The notes: generated by a model from the letters alone, not told the origin. DNA of 64,000 bases from Rhizobium sp. P32RR-XVIII (GCF_012641395.1 NZ_JABAIH010000004.1:372001-436000); one strand, 5' to 3'; counted from the first letter of the stretch, positions 29,012-41,740 are shown. Made by a program: numbers and translations.

Positions 29012-30339
29012 GCTTGTTCGGTTCATCCCATTTTGGATTGCCGCGCCTGAAGCCGCTTTCGTCGAAGCGGTCTCACATCGTTTCGGTGCTCGACATCGGC
29101 TCGACCAAGGTCGTCTGCATGATCGGCCGTCTGACGCCGCGGGAGGAGAGCGAAATCCTTCCGGGCCGCACGCACAACATCGAAATCATCGGCATTGGTC
29201 ATCAGCGCTCACGCGGCATCAAGACCGGTGTCATCGCCGATCTCGATGCGCTCGAGAGCGTGATCCGTCTCGCCGTCGACGCGGCCGAGCGCATGGCGGG
29301 TCTTACCGTCGAAAGCCTGATCGTCAACCTGACCGCGGGCCGTCTCGGAAGCGACGTTTACACGGCGACGATCGATCTCGGCGGGCAGGAAGTCGAGCTG
29401 AACGATCTCAAGAAAGTGCTTGCCGCCGCTTGCCAGCAGTCGCTGCGCCAGGATCGCGCTGTGCTCCACTCGCTTGCCACCGGCTTTTCGCTCGATGGCG
29501 AACGCGGTATCCGCGATCCGCTTGCGATGTTCGGCGATGTTCTCGGCGTCGACATGCATGTCGTGACTGCCGAACGCGCAGCCTTGAAGAACCTCGAGCT
29601 CAGCGTCAATCGTGCACATCTCTCCGTGGAAGGTATCGTGGCAACGCCCTACGCGTCGGGTCTTGCAGCTCTCGTGGACGACGAAGTCGAGCTCGGCTGC
29701 TGCGCGATCGACATGGGTGGCGGCACGACGACGCTCTCGGTCTTTGCGGAAGGCAAGCTTGTTCATACCGATGCGGTCGGCCTTGGCGGTCACCACGTCA
29801 CCACCGATCTGGCGCGCGGTCTTTCGACCCGTATCGAAGATGCGGAGCGTCTGAAGGTCGTTCATGCTTCGGCGTTCTCGAATTCTTCCGACGAGCGCGA
29901 GCTGATCTCCATCCCGCCGATCGGCGAGGATGAGCGCGATCAGCCGACGCAGGTGCCGCGCGCGCTCGTCTCGCGCATCGTGGCTGCGCGCATCGAGGAA
30001 ACGATGGAATTGATTCGCGACCGTATCCAGCGCTCGGGCTTCAGCCCCATCGTCGGAAAGCGCGTCGTGCTGACGGGCGGTGCCAGCCAGCTCACCGGTC
30101 TTGCGGAAGTGGCGCGGCGCATTCTCGCCCGCAACGTTCGCATCGGCCGCCCGATGGGCGTCTCCGGCCTGCCGACGGCAGCCAAGGGCCCGGCCTTTTC
30201 GACAGCGGTCGGCCTGATGATCTATCCGCAGGTCGCGGACATGGAAACACATGCGTCACAGAGCGGTCTGCTCATGTCGCTTGGGGGTAATAACAGCCGC
30301 ATCGCCCGGATGGGCCAGTGGCTGAAGGAAAGCTTCTGA
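29008..30339 (+). CDS. ftsA: Cell division protein FtsA
   Basis: A 443-aa actin-fold ATPase. V-L-D-I-G-S-T-K-V-V-C (phosphate 1), I-D-M-G-G-G-T-T (phosphate 2) and V-L-T-G-G-A-S-Q-L (adenosine) are clear. The C-terminus ends in an amphipathic membrane-targeting helix (G-Q-W-L-K-E-S-F). It tethers FtsZ filaments to the membrane. The start overlaps the ftsQ stop (ATGA), and ftsZ follows after 56 bp. Confidence 0.95.
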   Translation: MSLFGSSHFGLPRLKPLSSKRSHIVSVLDIGSTKVVCMIGRLTPREESEILPGRTHNIEIIGIGHQRSRGIKTGVIADLDALESVIRLAVDAAERMAGLTVESLIVNLTAGRLGSDVYTATIDLGGQEVELNDLKKVLAAACQQSLRQDRAVLHSLATGFSLDGERGIRDPLAMFGDVLGVDMHVVTAERAALKNLELSVNRAHLSVEGIVATPYASGLAALVDDEVELGCCAIDMGGGTTTLSVFAEGKLVHTDAVGLGGHHVTTDLARGLSTRIEDAERLKVVHASAFSNSSDERELISIPPIGEDERDQPTQVPRALVSRIVAARIEETMELIRDRIQRSGFSPIVGKRVVLTGGASQLTGLAEVARRILARNVRIGRPMGVSGLPTAAKGPAFSTAVGLMIYPQVADMETHASQSGLLMSLGGNNSRIARMGQWLKESF

Positions 30340-30395
30340 AATTGAGTGAATTGGCCGGCGTGGCGATGCGGCCATAAAGAGAAGGAACTGGTAAC

Positions 30396-32090
30396 ATGAC
30401 TATCAAGCTGCAAAAGCCTGACATCACAGAGCTGAAGCCGCGCATCACCGTATTCGGTGTCGGCGGCGGCGGCGGCAACGCTGTCAACAACATGATCTCC
30501 GCCGGGCTCCAGGGCGTCGACTTTGTGGTCGCCAATACCGATGCCCAGGCGCTGATGATGACGAAGGCCGAACGCATCATCCAGCTCGGTGCTAGTGTTA
30601 CCGAAGGTCTGGGTGCCGGATCGCAGCCGGAGGTCGGCCGCGCAGCCGCGGAAGAGTGCATCGATGAGATCATCGACCACCTCAACGGCACGCATATGTG
30701 CTTCGTCACTGCCGGCATGGGCGGCGGCACGGGCACGGGCGCGGCTCCGGTCGTTGCTCAGGCAGCCCGCAACAAGGGCATCCTGACCGTCGGCGTCGTC
30801 ACCAAGCCGTTCCACTTCGAAGGCGGCCGCCGCATGCGTCTCGCCGAAGCGGGCATCGAGGAACTGCAGAAGTCGGTCGATACGCTGATCGTCATTCCGA
30901 ACCAGAACCTCTTCCGCATCGCAAACGACAAGACGACCTTCGCCGATGCGTTCGCAATGGCCGACCAGGTTCTCTATTCGGGCGTTGCCTGCATCACGGA
31001 TCTGATGGTCAAGGAAGGTCTCATCAACCTCGACTTCGCAGACGTCCGCTCGGTCATGCGCGAAATGGGCCGTGCAATGATGGGCACCGGTGAAGCTTCC
31101 GGCCAGGGCCGTGCGATGCAGGCTGCGGAAGCCGCGATCGCCAACCCGCTGCTGGACGAAACCTCGATGAAGGGTGCTCAGGGTCTCCTGATCTCCATCA
31201 CCGGTGGCCGCGACCTGACGCTCTTCGAAGTCGACGAAGCTGCGACGCGCATCCGCGAAGAAGTCGATCCGGATGCCAACATCATCCTCGGCGCGACCTT
31301 CGACGAATCGCTGGAAGGCATCATCCGCGTTTCCGTTGTCGCAACCGGTATCGACCGTGCGCTCAACCAGCAGGCGGCCAAGACCTTCCAGCCTGCCGCC
31401 AAGCCGGCTATCCGTCCCTCCGCGGCCGCTGCTCCGGCACCGGCCGCAGTTCAGCCTGCGCCAGTGATGCAGGCACCGAAGCCAGTCGACACGATCGCGC
31501 AGGCCATCCGCATGGCGGAAGCCGATATGGAGCGTGAGCTCGAGATGCCGGCTCCGCGTCAGGCAGCGCCGGTGCAGCAGCCTGCTGCTCAAGAAGCCTT
31601 CCGCCCGCAGAGCCGCATCTTCGCAGCCGCTCCGGAAGCTCGCCCGGCTCCCGTGCAGCACGCTCCGGCACCGGTCATGAGCCAGCCGGCTCCGCAGCCG
31701 GTCATGCAGCAGCCGATTCGCCAGGAGTCTGCTGTCATGCAGCCGGTCCGTATGCCGAAGATCGAGGACTTCCCGCCGGTCGTTCAGGCCGAGATTGACC
31801 GCCGCACCCAACCGGCCGCTCCCCAGGCACATGAGGAGCGTGGCCCGATGGGCCTGCTGAAGCGAATCACCAATTCGCTTGGCCGCCGCGAGGAAGAGGT
31901 TGCCACGGAAATGACGGCAGCACCTGCCGCCGCTTCGCAGCAGCGCCGCCCGCTTTCGCCCGAGGCGAGCCTTTATGCACCGCGCCGCGGGAATCTCGAC
32001 GATCAGGGCCGCGCCGTTCCGCAGGCCCGCATGGTGCAGGAAGACGACCAGCTCGAAATTCCTGCATTCCTGCGCCGCCAGTCGAACTAA
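30396..32090 (+). CDS. ftsZ: Cell division GTPase FtsZ
   Basis: A 564-aa tubulin homologue. The GTPase core (about 1-320) has the signature M108-G-G-G-T-G-T-G115. It is followed by a long disordered linker (about 325-545) rich in Ala, Pro and Gln, and a conserved C-terminal peptide ([13 protein letters not shown]) that binds FtsA. The linker is several times longer than in E. coli but normal for rhizobial FtsZ1. It polymerises into the Z-ring. AAGGAACTGGTAAC precedes the ATG, and a strong hairpin follows the stop. Confidence 0.97.
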   Translation: MTIKLQKPDITELKPRITVFGVGGGGGNAVNNMISAGLQGVDFVVANTDAQALMMTKAERIIQLGASVTEGLGAGSQPEVGRAAAEECIDEIIDHLNGTHMCFVTAGMGGGTGTGAAPVVAQAARNKGILTVGVVTKPFHFEGGRRMRLAEAGIEELQKSVDTLIVIPNQNLFRIANDKTTFADAFAMADQVLYSGVACITDLMVKEGLINLDFADVRSVMREMGRAMMGTGEASGQGRAMQAAEAAIANPLLDETSMKGAQGLLISITGGRDLTLFEVDEAATRIREEVDPDANIILGATFDESLEGIIRVSVVATGIDRALNQQAAKTFQPAAKPAIRPSAAAAPAPAAVQPAPVMQAPKPVDTIAQAIRMAEADMERELEMPAPRQAAPVQQPAAQEAFRPQSRIFAAAPEARPAPVQHAPAPVMSQPAPQPVMQQPIRQESAVMQPVRMPKIEDFPPVVQAEIDRRTQPAAPQAHEERGPMGLLKRITNSLGRREEEVATEMTAAPAAASQQRRPLSPEASLYAPRRGNLDDQGRAVPQARMVQEDDQLEIPAFLRRQSN

Positions 32091-32114
32091 GCGCGCCACC
32101 GAATCGCCACGGAT

Positions 32115-32140
32115 GTGCCCGGGATAACAGTCCCGGGCAC
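32115..32140 (+). terminator. Hairpin after ftsZ (likely terminator or 3'-end stabiliser)
   Basis: GTGCCCGGGA (32115-32124) pairs perfectly with TCCCGGGCAC (32131-32140) around a six-base loop, 25 bp after the ftsZ stop. The tail lacks a strong T-run, so it may terminate weakly or protect the 3' end. Confidence 0.55.
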
Positions 32141-32377
32141 AGGCGTTTCAAAGCGGCACGAAACCGCATATTTTCCGAAGCAATTCAAGCGGATGTTTCG
32201 TAACAAAGCGAAACGAACAGTGATTTGGATTGCAGCCCTGTCACACGTATGTATGGAGCCCGGCTACCGTGCCTCGCCGCTTCATGGCGACAATTCGGCG
32301 GTGGGCAAAATTACTTGGCGGTTTGCTTTCCGTGCTTTTGGCGCTAGGGACCGCAAGGGCAATAAAGGCAGATATTT

Positions 32378-33334
32378 ATGGTTATTGGCATGCTTGGCTT
32401 CCAGACGACGGTTTCGCGCCCGGTGACGCTTTCGGGCATCGGCGTCCATTCCGGCGCGGAAGTCTCCATTACTTTCAACCCGGCTGAAGTCGATACCGGC
32501 GTCGTTTTCCAGCGTGTGCATAAAGACGGTAGCGCTACCGAACTGCGTGCAGTCTCCTCTCAGGTCGGTAACACTGATCTCTGCACTGTCCTCGGCTTTT
32601 CGCCGGCGCATTCGGTTGCGACGATTGAACATGTCATGGCAGCGGTTTATGCGCTTGGCCTCGACAACGTCCTGATCGAAGTCGATGGCGCGGAAATGCC
32701 GATCATGGACGGCAGCTCGATGCCCTTCATCGAAGCGATCGAGCAGGTCGGCCTCGTCTCGCAGGGTGTGAAGCGCCGCTATATCCGCATTACCAAACCG
32801 GTCCGCATCGAGCACGGCGGCTCCTGGAGCGAATTCCGCCCGTATGACGGTACCCGCTTCGAAGTGGAGATCGATTTCGACTGCCCGCTGATCGGCCGCC
32901 AGAAATGGGAAGGCGACCTGACTGCCGCAAGATTCAAGTCCGAGCTTGCGCGCGCGCGCACCTTCGGCTTCATGCGTGACGTGGAACGTCTCTGGGCCTC
33001 AGGTCATGCGCTCGGTTCGTCGCTGGAGAATTCCGTCGTCATTTCCGACGACAATACCGTCGTCAACGTCGAAGGCCTGCGCTACGCAAAGGACGAGTTC
33101 GTGCGTCACAAGACGCTCGATGCCGTCGGCGACCTGGCGCTTGCTGGCGCTCCGTTCATCGGCTGCTACCGCTCCTATCGCGGCGGCCACAAGATGAATG
33201 CCAATGCTTTGAAAGCCCTGCTCAGTGATCCGACGGCCTATGAAGTTGTCGAGACATCCGCTACACGCCCACGCACGGCGCCCCGCGATTTCATCGCGGT
33301 CAACGCACCCGGATTCGCTCCCTGGTCGGCATGA
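32378..33334 (+). CDS. lpxC: UDP-3-O-acyl-N-acetylglucosamine deacetylase LpxC
   Basis: A 318-aa zinc amidase. The metal ligands fit H85, H244 and D248, and the catalytic base region H271 lies in R-G-G-H-K-M-N; spacings equal those of E. coli LpxC (79, 238, 242, 265). It performs the committed step of lipid A synthesis in the cytoplasm. It follows ftsZ with a 287-bp spacer that includes its own promoter region, and it ends at a strong terminator. Confidence 0.96.
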   Translation: MVIGMLGFQTTVSRPVTLSGIGVHSGAEVSITFNPAEVDTGVVFQRVHKDGSATELRAVSSQVGNTDLCTVLGFSPAHSVATIEHVMAAVYALGLDNVLIEVDGAEMPIMDGSSMPFIEAIEQVGLVSQGVKRRYIRITKPVRIEHGGSWSEFRPYDGTRFEVEIDFDCPLIGRQKWEGDLTAARFKSELARARTFGFMRDVERLWASGHALGSSLENSVVISDDNTVVNVEGLRYAKDEFVRHKTLDAVGDLALAGAPFIGCYRSYRGGHKMNANALKALLSDPTAYEVVETSATRPRTAPRDFIAVNAPGFAPWSA

Positions 33335-33358
33335 CCTCCAAACCGAAATTTAGGCCAG

Positions 33359-33385
33359 GCCGCCCCTTCGAGGGGCGGCTTTTTT
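33359..33385 (+). terminator. Rho-independent terminator after lpxC
   Basis: GCCGCCCC-TTCG-AGGGGCGGC followed by six T's (33380-33385), 25 bp after the lpxC stop. This is a textbook intrinsic terminator with a UUCG-type loop. Confidence 0.92.
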
Positions 33386-33596
33386 ATGGGCATTCGACAG
33401 CGAATAAATGTTCTCCAGCATATGTTTAAGTGCAAAACGCGCAATTAAAGACAAAAACCGGGGTATTCTGCCGCCTACTGCCACAAAAATGCGTTAATGC
33501 CTCATCATTGCGTTGCTCTTGCCGCATATTTGTGGCTAGAAACGCCGCGAGGCGCATGCCTGCCGCGGGGTGGATAGCGGCACTTGGGATTCTTTT

Positions 33597-34466
33597 ATGG
33601 GTTATGCAAGGTCTGAAGGTATGATGAAGACAGCGCGCGCTTTGCTCGCATCGCTCGTGGTTCTGAGTGCAGGCGCCCTGATTTCCGGTTGCACATCGGA
33701 CCCCGATATCGACATCACCAAGCTCGGCGTCAACAACGATCCGCCGGATGTCCTCTACAACCAGGCGCTTGCCAACATGAAGGCGGGCAACATGGTCGAG
33801 GCGTCACGGAAATTCGACGCGATCGACCGCGAGAACCCGTTCTCCGAATGGGCGCGCAAGGCTCTCGTCATGAGCACCTTCGTCAAGTACCGGCAGGGCA
33901 AGATCGATGATGCGCTGGCTTCGGGTAACCGCTATATGGCGCAGTACCCGAAGTCCGAAGATGCAGCCTATGTTCAGTACCTGATCGGCCTTAGCTATTC
34001 GAAGCAGATTTCCGACGTGACGCAGGATCAACGGGCATCCAGCAAGACCATCGAAGCCATGCAGGCCGTCGTCGACAATTATCCGGACTCCGAGTACGTC
34101 GACGATGCGCAGGCGAAGATCCGCTTCGCTCGAGACCAGCTCGCCGGCAAGGAGATGCAGATCGGCCGGTATTACCTTGAGCGCAAGGAATATCTTGCGG
34201 CTATCTCCCGCTTCCGTATCGTGGTCGAGAAGTATCCGAACACGAATCAGATCGAAGAAGCGCTGGCGCGTCTGGTCGAGGCCTACTACGCGATGGGTAT
34301 CGTGGAAGAAGCCCAGACGGCAGCCGCCGTTCTCGGTCACAACTATCCGGATAGCCAGTGGTACGCAGACTCCTTCAAGCTTTTGAAGAACGGTGGTACC
34401 GAGCCGCGCGAAAACCCGGGTTCCTGGATCGCTGCTGCAGGCAAGAAACTCCTGCTCGGCACGTGA
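33597..34466 (+). CDS. bamD: Outer-membrane assembly lipoprotein BamD (ComL)
   Basis: About 289 aa. A lipoprotein signal ([17 protein letters not shown], Cys about 32) is followed by five tetratricopeptide-like helical repeats (for example [11 protein letters not shown] and [10 protein letters not shown]). BamD partners BamA in beta-barrel insertion. The start is uncertain: the ATG at 33597 has GGGA seven bases upstream, while two adjacent ATGs at 33621/33624 give a tighter signal peptide with AAGG close by. It is upstream of recN as in other Rhizobiaceae. Confidence 0.92.
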   Translation: MGYARSEGMMKTARALLASLVVLSAGALISGCTSDPDIDITKLGVNNDPPDVLYNQALANMKAGNMVEASRKFDAIDRENPFSEWARKALVMSTFVKYRQGKIDDALASGNRYMAQYPKSEDAAYVQYLIGLSYSKQISDVTQDQRASSKTIEAMQAVVDNYPDSEYVDDAQAKIRFARDQLAGKEMQIGRYYLERKEYLAAISRFRIVVEKYPNTNQIEEALARLVEAYYAMGIVEEAQTAAAVLGHNYPDSQWYADSFKLLKNGGTEPRENPGSWIAAAGKKLLLGT

Positions 34467-34479
34467 GGCCTGAAACGCG

Positions 34480-36153
34480 ATGCTGATCCAGCTTGCGATC
34501 CGCGATATCGTCCTGATCGAGCGGCTGGATCTCGCCTTCGAAACCGGTCTTTCGGTTCTGACGGGCGAGACCGGCGCTGGCAAGTCCATCCTGCTCGACA
34601 GTCTTTCGCTTGCACTCGGCGGGCGCGGCGACGGCGGCCTTGTGCGCCATGGCGAGGACAAGGGGCAGGTGACTGCTGTCTTCGATGTCGGCATGGATCA
34701 CGGCGCCCGCAAGCTTCTGCGCGAGAACGGCATCGACGACGAAGGCGATCTGATTTTCCGTCGTCAGCAATCCGCCGACGGCCGCACCAAGGCCTATGTC
34801 AACGATCAGCCGGTCAGCGTGCAGTTGATGCGCCAGGCGGGGCAGATGCTCGTCGAAATCCACGGGCAGCACGATGACCGCGCGCTCGTCGACACCCATG
34901 CCCATCGCCTGCTGCTCGACGCTTTCGCCGGCATCAACGAGGATGCGGCTTCCGTGTCCGAGCTTTACCGCATCTGGCGCGATGCCGAGAAAACGCTCAA
35001 AAAGCATCGCGAGAAGGTGGAGAACGCGGCGCGTGAAGCCGATTATCTCCGTTCCTCCGTCGATGAGCTGGAAAAGCTTTCGCCGCAGGACGGCGAAGAG
35101 GATGAGCTTGCTGACCGCCGCCAGAAGATGATGAAAGCGGAGCGGATTGCCGGCGATATTGCCGAAGCCTCCGAATTTCTGAATGGCAACGCCTCTCCTG
35201 TGCCGCATATCGCTTCGCTGGTGCGCCGGCTCGAGCGGAAGAGCCACGAGGCGCCCGGACTGCTGGAGGACACCGTGGCGCTGCTCGATGCGGCACTGGA
35301 TCAGCTTTCCAACGCGCAGATGGAAGTAGAGGCGGCTCTGCGCAAGACGGAATACGACCCGAAGGAACTTGAGCGCGTCGAGGAGCGCCTCTTCGCGCTG
35401 CGCGCTGCGTCACGCAAGTATTCGGTGCCAGTGACCGAGCTTCCGGCGCTCGCCGTGCGTATGATTACCGAGTTGGCCGATCTTGATGCCGGCGAGGAGA
35501 AGCTGGTCAAACTTGACGCCGAAGTGGGCATCGCCAAGGCCAATTACGATGCCGCCGCCCGCTCGCTCTCGGACAAGCGTCACCATGCAGGCGAGGCGCT
35601 TGCTGCTGCTGTCATGGCCGAGCTTCCGGCGCTGAAGCTGGAGCGCGCCCGCTTCATGGTCGAGATTACGACCGATGCCGCGGAACCGACCGCCGAGGGC
35701 ATCGATGTCGTCGAGTTTCACGTTCAGACGAATCCGGGCACGCGTCCGGGCTCGATCATGAAGGTGGCATCGGGCGGTGAGCTCTCGCGCTTCCTGCTGG
35801 CGCTGAAGGTGGCGCTCGCCGATCGCGGTTCCGCGCCGACGCTCGTCTTCGACGAAATCGACACCGGCGTGGGCGGCGCCGTTGCCGATGCTATCGGCCA
35901 GCGCCTGAAGCGGCTCTCCAAGCGTGTACAGGTGCTTTCGGTCACCCATGCGCCGCAGGTTGCCGCACGGGCTGCCACCCATCTGCTCATCTCTAAGGGT
36001 CCTATTCCGGGCGAATCGGAAAAGATCGCGACCCGCGTTGCCACCATGGCGCAAAAGGACAGGACCGAGGAAATTGCACGCATGCTCGCGGGCGCTTCTG
36101 TTACCGAGGAGGCCCGGGCAGCGGCGGCGCGGCTGCTCGCAGCTGCCGACTAA
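34480..36153 (+). CDS. recN: DNA repair protein RecN
   Basis: A 557-aa SMC-like ATPase. Walker A G29-E-T-G-A-G-K-S36 is at the N-terminus. A long coiled coil fills the middle (about 150-380). The C-terminal lobe has the ABC signature (A-S-G-G-E-L-S-R-F) and Walker B (T-L-V-F-D-E-I-D). It acts in double-strand-break repair by recombination. It begins 13 bp after bamD and converges, two bases apart, on the MBL hydrolase gene. Confidence 0.95.
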   Translation: MLIQLAIRDIVLIERLDLAFETGLSVLTGETGAGKSILLDSLSLALGGRGDGGLVRHGEDKGQVTAVFDVGMDHGARKLLRENGIDDEGDLIFRRQQSADGRTKAYVNDQPVSVQLMRQAGQMLVEIHGQHDDRALVDTHAHRLLLDAFAGINEDAASVSELYRIWRDAEKTLKKHREKVENAAREADYLRSSVDELEKLSPQDGEEDELADRRQKMMKAERIAGDIAEASEFLNGNASPVPHIASLVRRLERKSHEAPGLLEDTVALLDAALDQLSNAQMEVEAALRKTEYDPKELERVEERLFALRAASRKYSVPVTELPALAVRMITELADLDAGEEKLVKLDAEVGIAKANYDAAARSLSDKRHHAGEALAAAVMAELPALKLERARFMVEITTDAAEPTAEGIDVVEFHVQTNPGTRPGSIMKVASGGELSRFLLALKVALADRGSAPTLVFDEIDTGVGGAVADAIGQRLKRLSKRVQVLSVTHAPQVAARAATHLLISKGPIPGESEKIATRVATMAQKDRTEEIARMLAGASVTEEARAAAARLLAAAD

Positions 36154-36155
36154 GC

Positions 36156-37043
36156 TCAGGACTGTCCGGCGGATTTGACGTCAGCGATATTCTTGCGATG
36201 AATCGCCTCGTAGGGTTCGAAATAGAGAAGGGTCCCTGATGCCAGATCGTCTGCAAGGAACTCCTTCAGGGATATCGCCTCCGCCTTCTCTCGCTCGGAG
36301 GGATTGCTCAACCGCTCCAGATAGCGCCGATTTGCGTCGATGAGGGCAGGGTCGTAGCCGCCGCTGGCGATGCGCGCCGGATCACCGTGATTCGGCAGGA
36401 TTCGATGGATCGGCCACTCCCGCATGCGGGCGAGTTCGCGGATGTGCGTGGCGATATGTTGCGGCTCGGAAATGTAAGTCACCGTGTCTTCCAACGTATC
36501 ACCGGCCAGAAGCACTTTCTCTTCCGGCAGCCAGATGATGTTGCCGTCCGCGCTGTGAATATCGAAGTGGTGGAGTTCGACGCGACGCTTCCCGACATCA
36601 AGGGCGAGGCTCCCTTCGAAAAGCCGGTTCGGCATCACGACGGGGCGGATTTGCGGATTACCCGTTTCAAGCTTCTGCCGGTTTCGTGAAAGCGCATCTG
36701 CAGTCAGCCTCAGGGCGATGATCTCGCAATCAGCAAAGACCTCGTTTCCGGCGATATGGTCCGTATGCCAATGACTGAGAACGACCCTGATCGAGGTCGC
36801 ACCGAGGCCTTCGAGATGCGATCGGATCGCCCGCGCATGCGGTAGCGACATGTGGGTGTCATAGACCAGCGCGCTGCTGCCGTCGACGATCGCATAGGAA
36901 GCAATGCCAAGCGAGTACGCCCCGTCGTCGAGCCAGTTGGGCGTGTCGGAATGCAGGCGCCTGCCTTCGATGCGGCCGTCGTAATAGGCGAACAGGCCCG
37001 GATATGGCTCGAAGACTCGGAGTGTTGAGGTTATGTCAGCCAT
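36156..37043 (-). CDS. MBL-fold metallo-hydrolase
   Basis: A 295-aa protein with the metallo-beta-lactamase zinc motif H91-W-H93-T-D95-H96, a further zinc-ligand region at L-L-A-G-D-T-L and a C-terminal P-N-H-G-D-P. The fold covers glyoxalase II, lactonases, beta-lactamases and others. No signal peptide is seen, so a cytoplasmic hydrolase of unknown substrate is most likely. It is divergent from ligA. Confidence 0.85.
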   Translation of the reverse strand: MADITSTLRVFEPYPGLFAYYDGRIEGRRLHSDTPNWLDDGAYSLGIASYAIVDGSSALVYDTHMSLPHARAIRSHLEGLGATSIRVVLSHWHTDHIAGNEVFADCEIIALRLTADALSRNRQKLETGNPQIRPVVMPNRLFEGSLALDVGKRRVELHHFDIHSADGNIIWLPEEKVLLAGDTLEDTVTYISEPQHIATHIRELARMREWPIHRILPNHGDPARIASGGYDPALIDANRRYLERLSNPSEREKAEAISLKEFLADDLASGTLLYFEPYEAIHRKNIADVKSAGQS

Positions 37044-37212
37044 TTGGCGATCCTTCGTTACGACTGAATTTGCAGAGCGGCCGTCTGGCTTTTCCGTTTA
37101 TCATGATGTGAATGCAACAGTTGCACCTGACGACTTTTCTGGTCTGCGCTTTCCGGTTTTGCGTTTTCGCCAATTCGTCTAAAACCTCTGAAGATTCTCC
37201 GGAGTGATCTGA

Positions 37213-39378
<2,166 letters not shown>

Positions 39379-39437
39379 TCACGCTAGCGCTGCATCTCCA
39401 TCCGGGTGCTGCGGGACGGCTCGGCGCGGCGGAGGAC

Positions 39438-39473
39438 GAAAAAAATTGGGGACGGCATTGCTGCCATCCCCAA
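39438..39473 (-). terminator. Terminator of the chemoreceptor gene
   Basis: TTGGGGA-C-GGCA (39446-39457) pairs with TGCC-A-TCCCCAA (39462-39473). On the minus strand it is followed by seven T's. It lies 33 bp after the stop of the chemoreceptor. Confidence 0.85.
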
Positions 39474-39505
39474 CATCGTTTCCTGGAGCGTTCGGCCGGG
39501 AGCCG

Positions 39506-41422
39506 TTAGAACTCGGACCATTCCTGCTTGACCGCAGCATTCCCGTGGGTGACGGGCGCGGCATAACGGGCCTGAGGTTTCGCCATTGCGGCTGAGGCCT
39601 GGCGCAGACGGCTCACCTGGCTGCCGGCGGCCATGCCGCCGCTCAGCTGAAACCCGCCGATCAATTCGCGCATCCGGGCTGCTTCGGCGGCGAGCGTCGC
39701 GCTTGCCGCGTTGGTCTCTTCGACCATGGCGGCGTTCTGCTGGGTCACCTGGTCCATCTGGTTGACGGCGGCGTTGACTTCCGAAAGGCCCGTCGACTGT
39801 TCCTTGGAGGATGTGGCGATCGCATTCATGTGGTGGTTGATGGTGACGATCAGGCCTTCGATATTCTGAAGGGCTTCGCCTGTTTCGCGAACCAGCCTCA
39901 CGCCGACTTCGACCTCGGCGCTCGAATTGCGGATGAGGTCCTTGATCTGCTTTGCGGCCTGCGCCGAACGCTGCGCCAGTTCGCGGACTTCCTGGGCCAC
40001 GACTGCAAAACCCTTGCCAGCTTCGCCCGCACGGGCAGCCTCGACACCGGCATTGAGGGCCAGAAGATTGGTCTGGAAGGCGATCTCGTCGATCACGCCG
40101 ATGATGCTGGAAATCTGGTTGGAGGAGTCCTCGATCTTCTCCATCGCCTCCACGGCGTTGGCGACGACCTTGCCCGACTGGGCGGCACTGTCGTTGGCTT
40201 GAACGGCGACCTGACGCGCCTCGTCGGTGCGCTTAGATGAATTCGACACGTTGACCGTGATCTCGTCCAGCGCGGCGGCAGTTTCTTCGAGCGATGCAGC
40301 CTGCTGCTCCGTGCGCTTGGAAAGATCGTCGGCTCCGCGGCTGATCTCCTGCGTCCCGGCATCGATCGCGTTCGCCGAATTGGAGACTGCGCTCAGGGCA
40401 TCGCCAAGCTGCGAGGCCGCCGTGTTGAGGTCGTGACGGAGAGATTCGAAATCCGGAGCGAAAGGCTCGCTCAGCTGGAAGGCGAGATCGCCGGAGGCCA
40501 GGCGGCGCAAGCCCGCCGCGAGACCGGCAGTCGCCGTCTGCAGCTTGACCTGGGCGGCCTCTTCGGCTTCCGACATGAGGCGGTTCCGTTCCGCGTCCGC
40601 CTTGTTCCGGTTGACCTCTGCCTCTGCCTGGAGCTGTTTGTTCGCAATGGCGGCCTGGCGGAAGATCTCGACCGCGTTTGCCATCTCGCCGATCTCGTCG
40701 GTGCGGTCCTTGCTGGCAATTTCGGCGGCGGTATCGCCGTCGGCGAGATTGCGCATGGCCATGGTGATGCGGGTGATCGGGGTTGCGATGCCGGCGATAC
40801 CGAAATAGGTCCCGCCGCAAACCATCAGCGCGCCAATGGCGAGGACGGTGTAGATCATGGTCATCGTCCGGACGTATTGATCGCGGGCGGTGACAATGCC
40901 CTCGTCGGACTGCTGCTGGTTCAGCTTGACCAGCTTGTCGACGCTGGCGGACAGCGCATCGGCGATCGGGCCGAGGTCGTTGTCGAAAGAGGCTAGGCCT
41001 TCCTTGGCCTTGCCCGCCTTAATGAGAGCCACCATCGCCTGACCGGTCTGCGTATATTGGTTCGCCGAAGCCTCGACCTCATCGAAGGCGGCCCGTTCGG
41101 CGTCGTTGTTGACCAGGCCCTTGTAGTCCTTGATCGCATCCTTGAGTTCGACTTCCTTCTTGGCGATCTTGTCGGGGTAGAGGGCAGGGTCGCCGGACGA
41201 ACGTCCCATTGCGTAGTCGCCGTAGGAGCCGCGCAGCGAATAGCGGGCGATCTGGATATCCTTGGCGCGCGAGATGCTGGGCTGAATGGAAGTTACCTGG
41301 TCCTGCGTATTTTCATTCAAGGTGCTCAAGCCGCTGAGCGATACAACCGCAGTGATTGCAAAAAGGACCGCAAAGACGGCAAAGATACCGGTCATGGCGG
41401 TCTTAATATTCGGACGTTTCAT
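39506..41422 (-). CDS. Methyl-accepting chemotaxis protein with C-terminal xWxxF motif
   Basis: A 638-aa receptor: membrane helix (about 8-31), periplasmic four-helix-bundle-like sensor (about 32-185), second membrane helix (about 186-212), HAMP domain(s) and cytoplasmic coiled-coil signalling domain with the conserved hairpin tip ([16 protein letters not shown]). The last five residues, E-W-S-E-F, match the pentapeptide that tethers CheR and CheB to receptors. The ligand is unknown. A CtrA consensus box lies about 130 bp upstream. Confidence 0.92.
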   Translation of the reverse strand: MKRPNIKTAMTGIFAVFAVLFAITAVVSLSGLSTLNENTQDQVTSIQPSISRAKDIQIARYSLRGSYGDYAMGRSSGDPALYPDKIAKKEVELKDAIKDYKGLVNNDAERAAFDEVEASANQYTQTGQAMVALIKAGKAKEGLASFDNDLGPIADALSASVDKLVKLNQQQSDEGIVTARDQYVRTMTMIYTVLAIGALMVCGGTYFGIAGIATPITRITMAMRNLADGDTAAEIASKDRTDEIGEMANAVEIFRQAAIANKQLQAEAEVNRNKADAERNRLMSEAEEAAQVKLQTATAGLAAGLRRLASGDLAFQLSEPFAPDFESLRHDLNTAASQLGDALSAVSNSANAIDAGTQEISRGADDLSKRTEQQAASLEETAAALDEITVNVSNSSKRTDEARQVAVQANDSAAQSGKVVANAVEAMEKIEDSSNQISSIIGVIDEIAFQTNLLALNAGVEAARAGEAGKGFAVVAQEVRELAQRSAQAAKQIKDLIRNSSAEVEVGVRLVRETGEALQNIEGLIVTINHHMNAIATSSKEQSTGLSEVNAAVNQMDQVTQQNAAMVEETNAASATLAAEAARMRELIGGFQLSGGMAAGSQVSRLRQASAAMAKPQARYAAPVTHGNAAVKQEWSEF

Positions 41423-41740
41423 TCAAGCCCCCAAAGAAAAACGAAACGCCGAAGGCGCCGTCATCCTACGTTGCAAAAGTTGTTTTTAGCGAGAGGAACC
41501 GACGTTTCATCAATCGGTAAGACTGGCTGCAGGGCGAACGTAGATTTCAGCATTTAAATCAAGGTTAAGATTAATTGTTATCTGTTGCAGGCAAGAACTA
41601 GCGCCGGAAGCCTGCGGTGCTGTGCGCCGAAGAAAGAAGTACGATCCGTGTCATTTGCGTTTATTAGCAAAAGCGGATCGTTCACCACAGCTTCCTTTCG
41701 GAAACCTTGGGTTACTTCTCAAGCCTGTTAGACCATGAGA
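41423..41740 (-). other. Upstream region of the chemoreceptor, with a CtrA box
   Basis: About 320 bases between two minus-strand genes. It holds the TTAA-N7-TTAA site at 41554-41568 and AT-rich sequence suited to a promoter. No open frame with a ribosome site was found. The right end contains the 3' flank of the GNAT gene, without a clear terminator. Confidence 0.4.
41554..41568 (-). promoter_or_regulatory. CtrA consensus box upstream of the chemoreceptor
   Basis: TTAA-ATCAAGG-TTAA is an exact match to the CtrA core TTAA-N7-TTAA, and on the minus strand the first quartet is followed by C. It is about 130 bp before the chemoreceptor start. CtrA regulates motility and chemotaxis genes in many alphaproteobacteria. 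The motif is seen; regulation is inferred. Confidence 0.5.
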
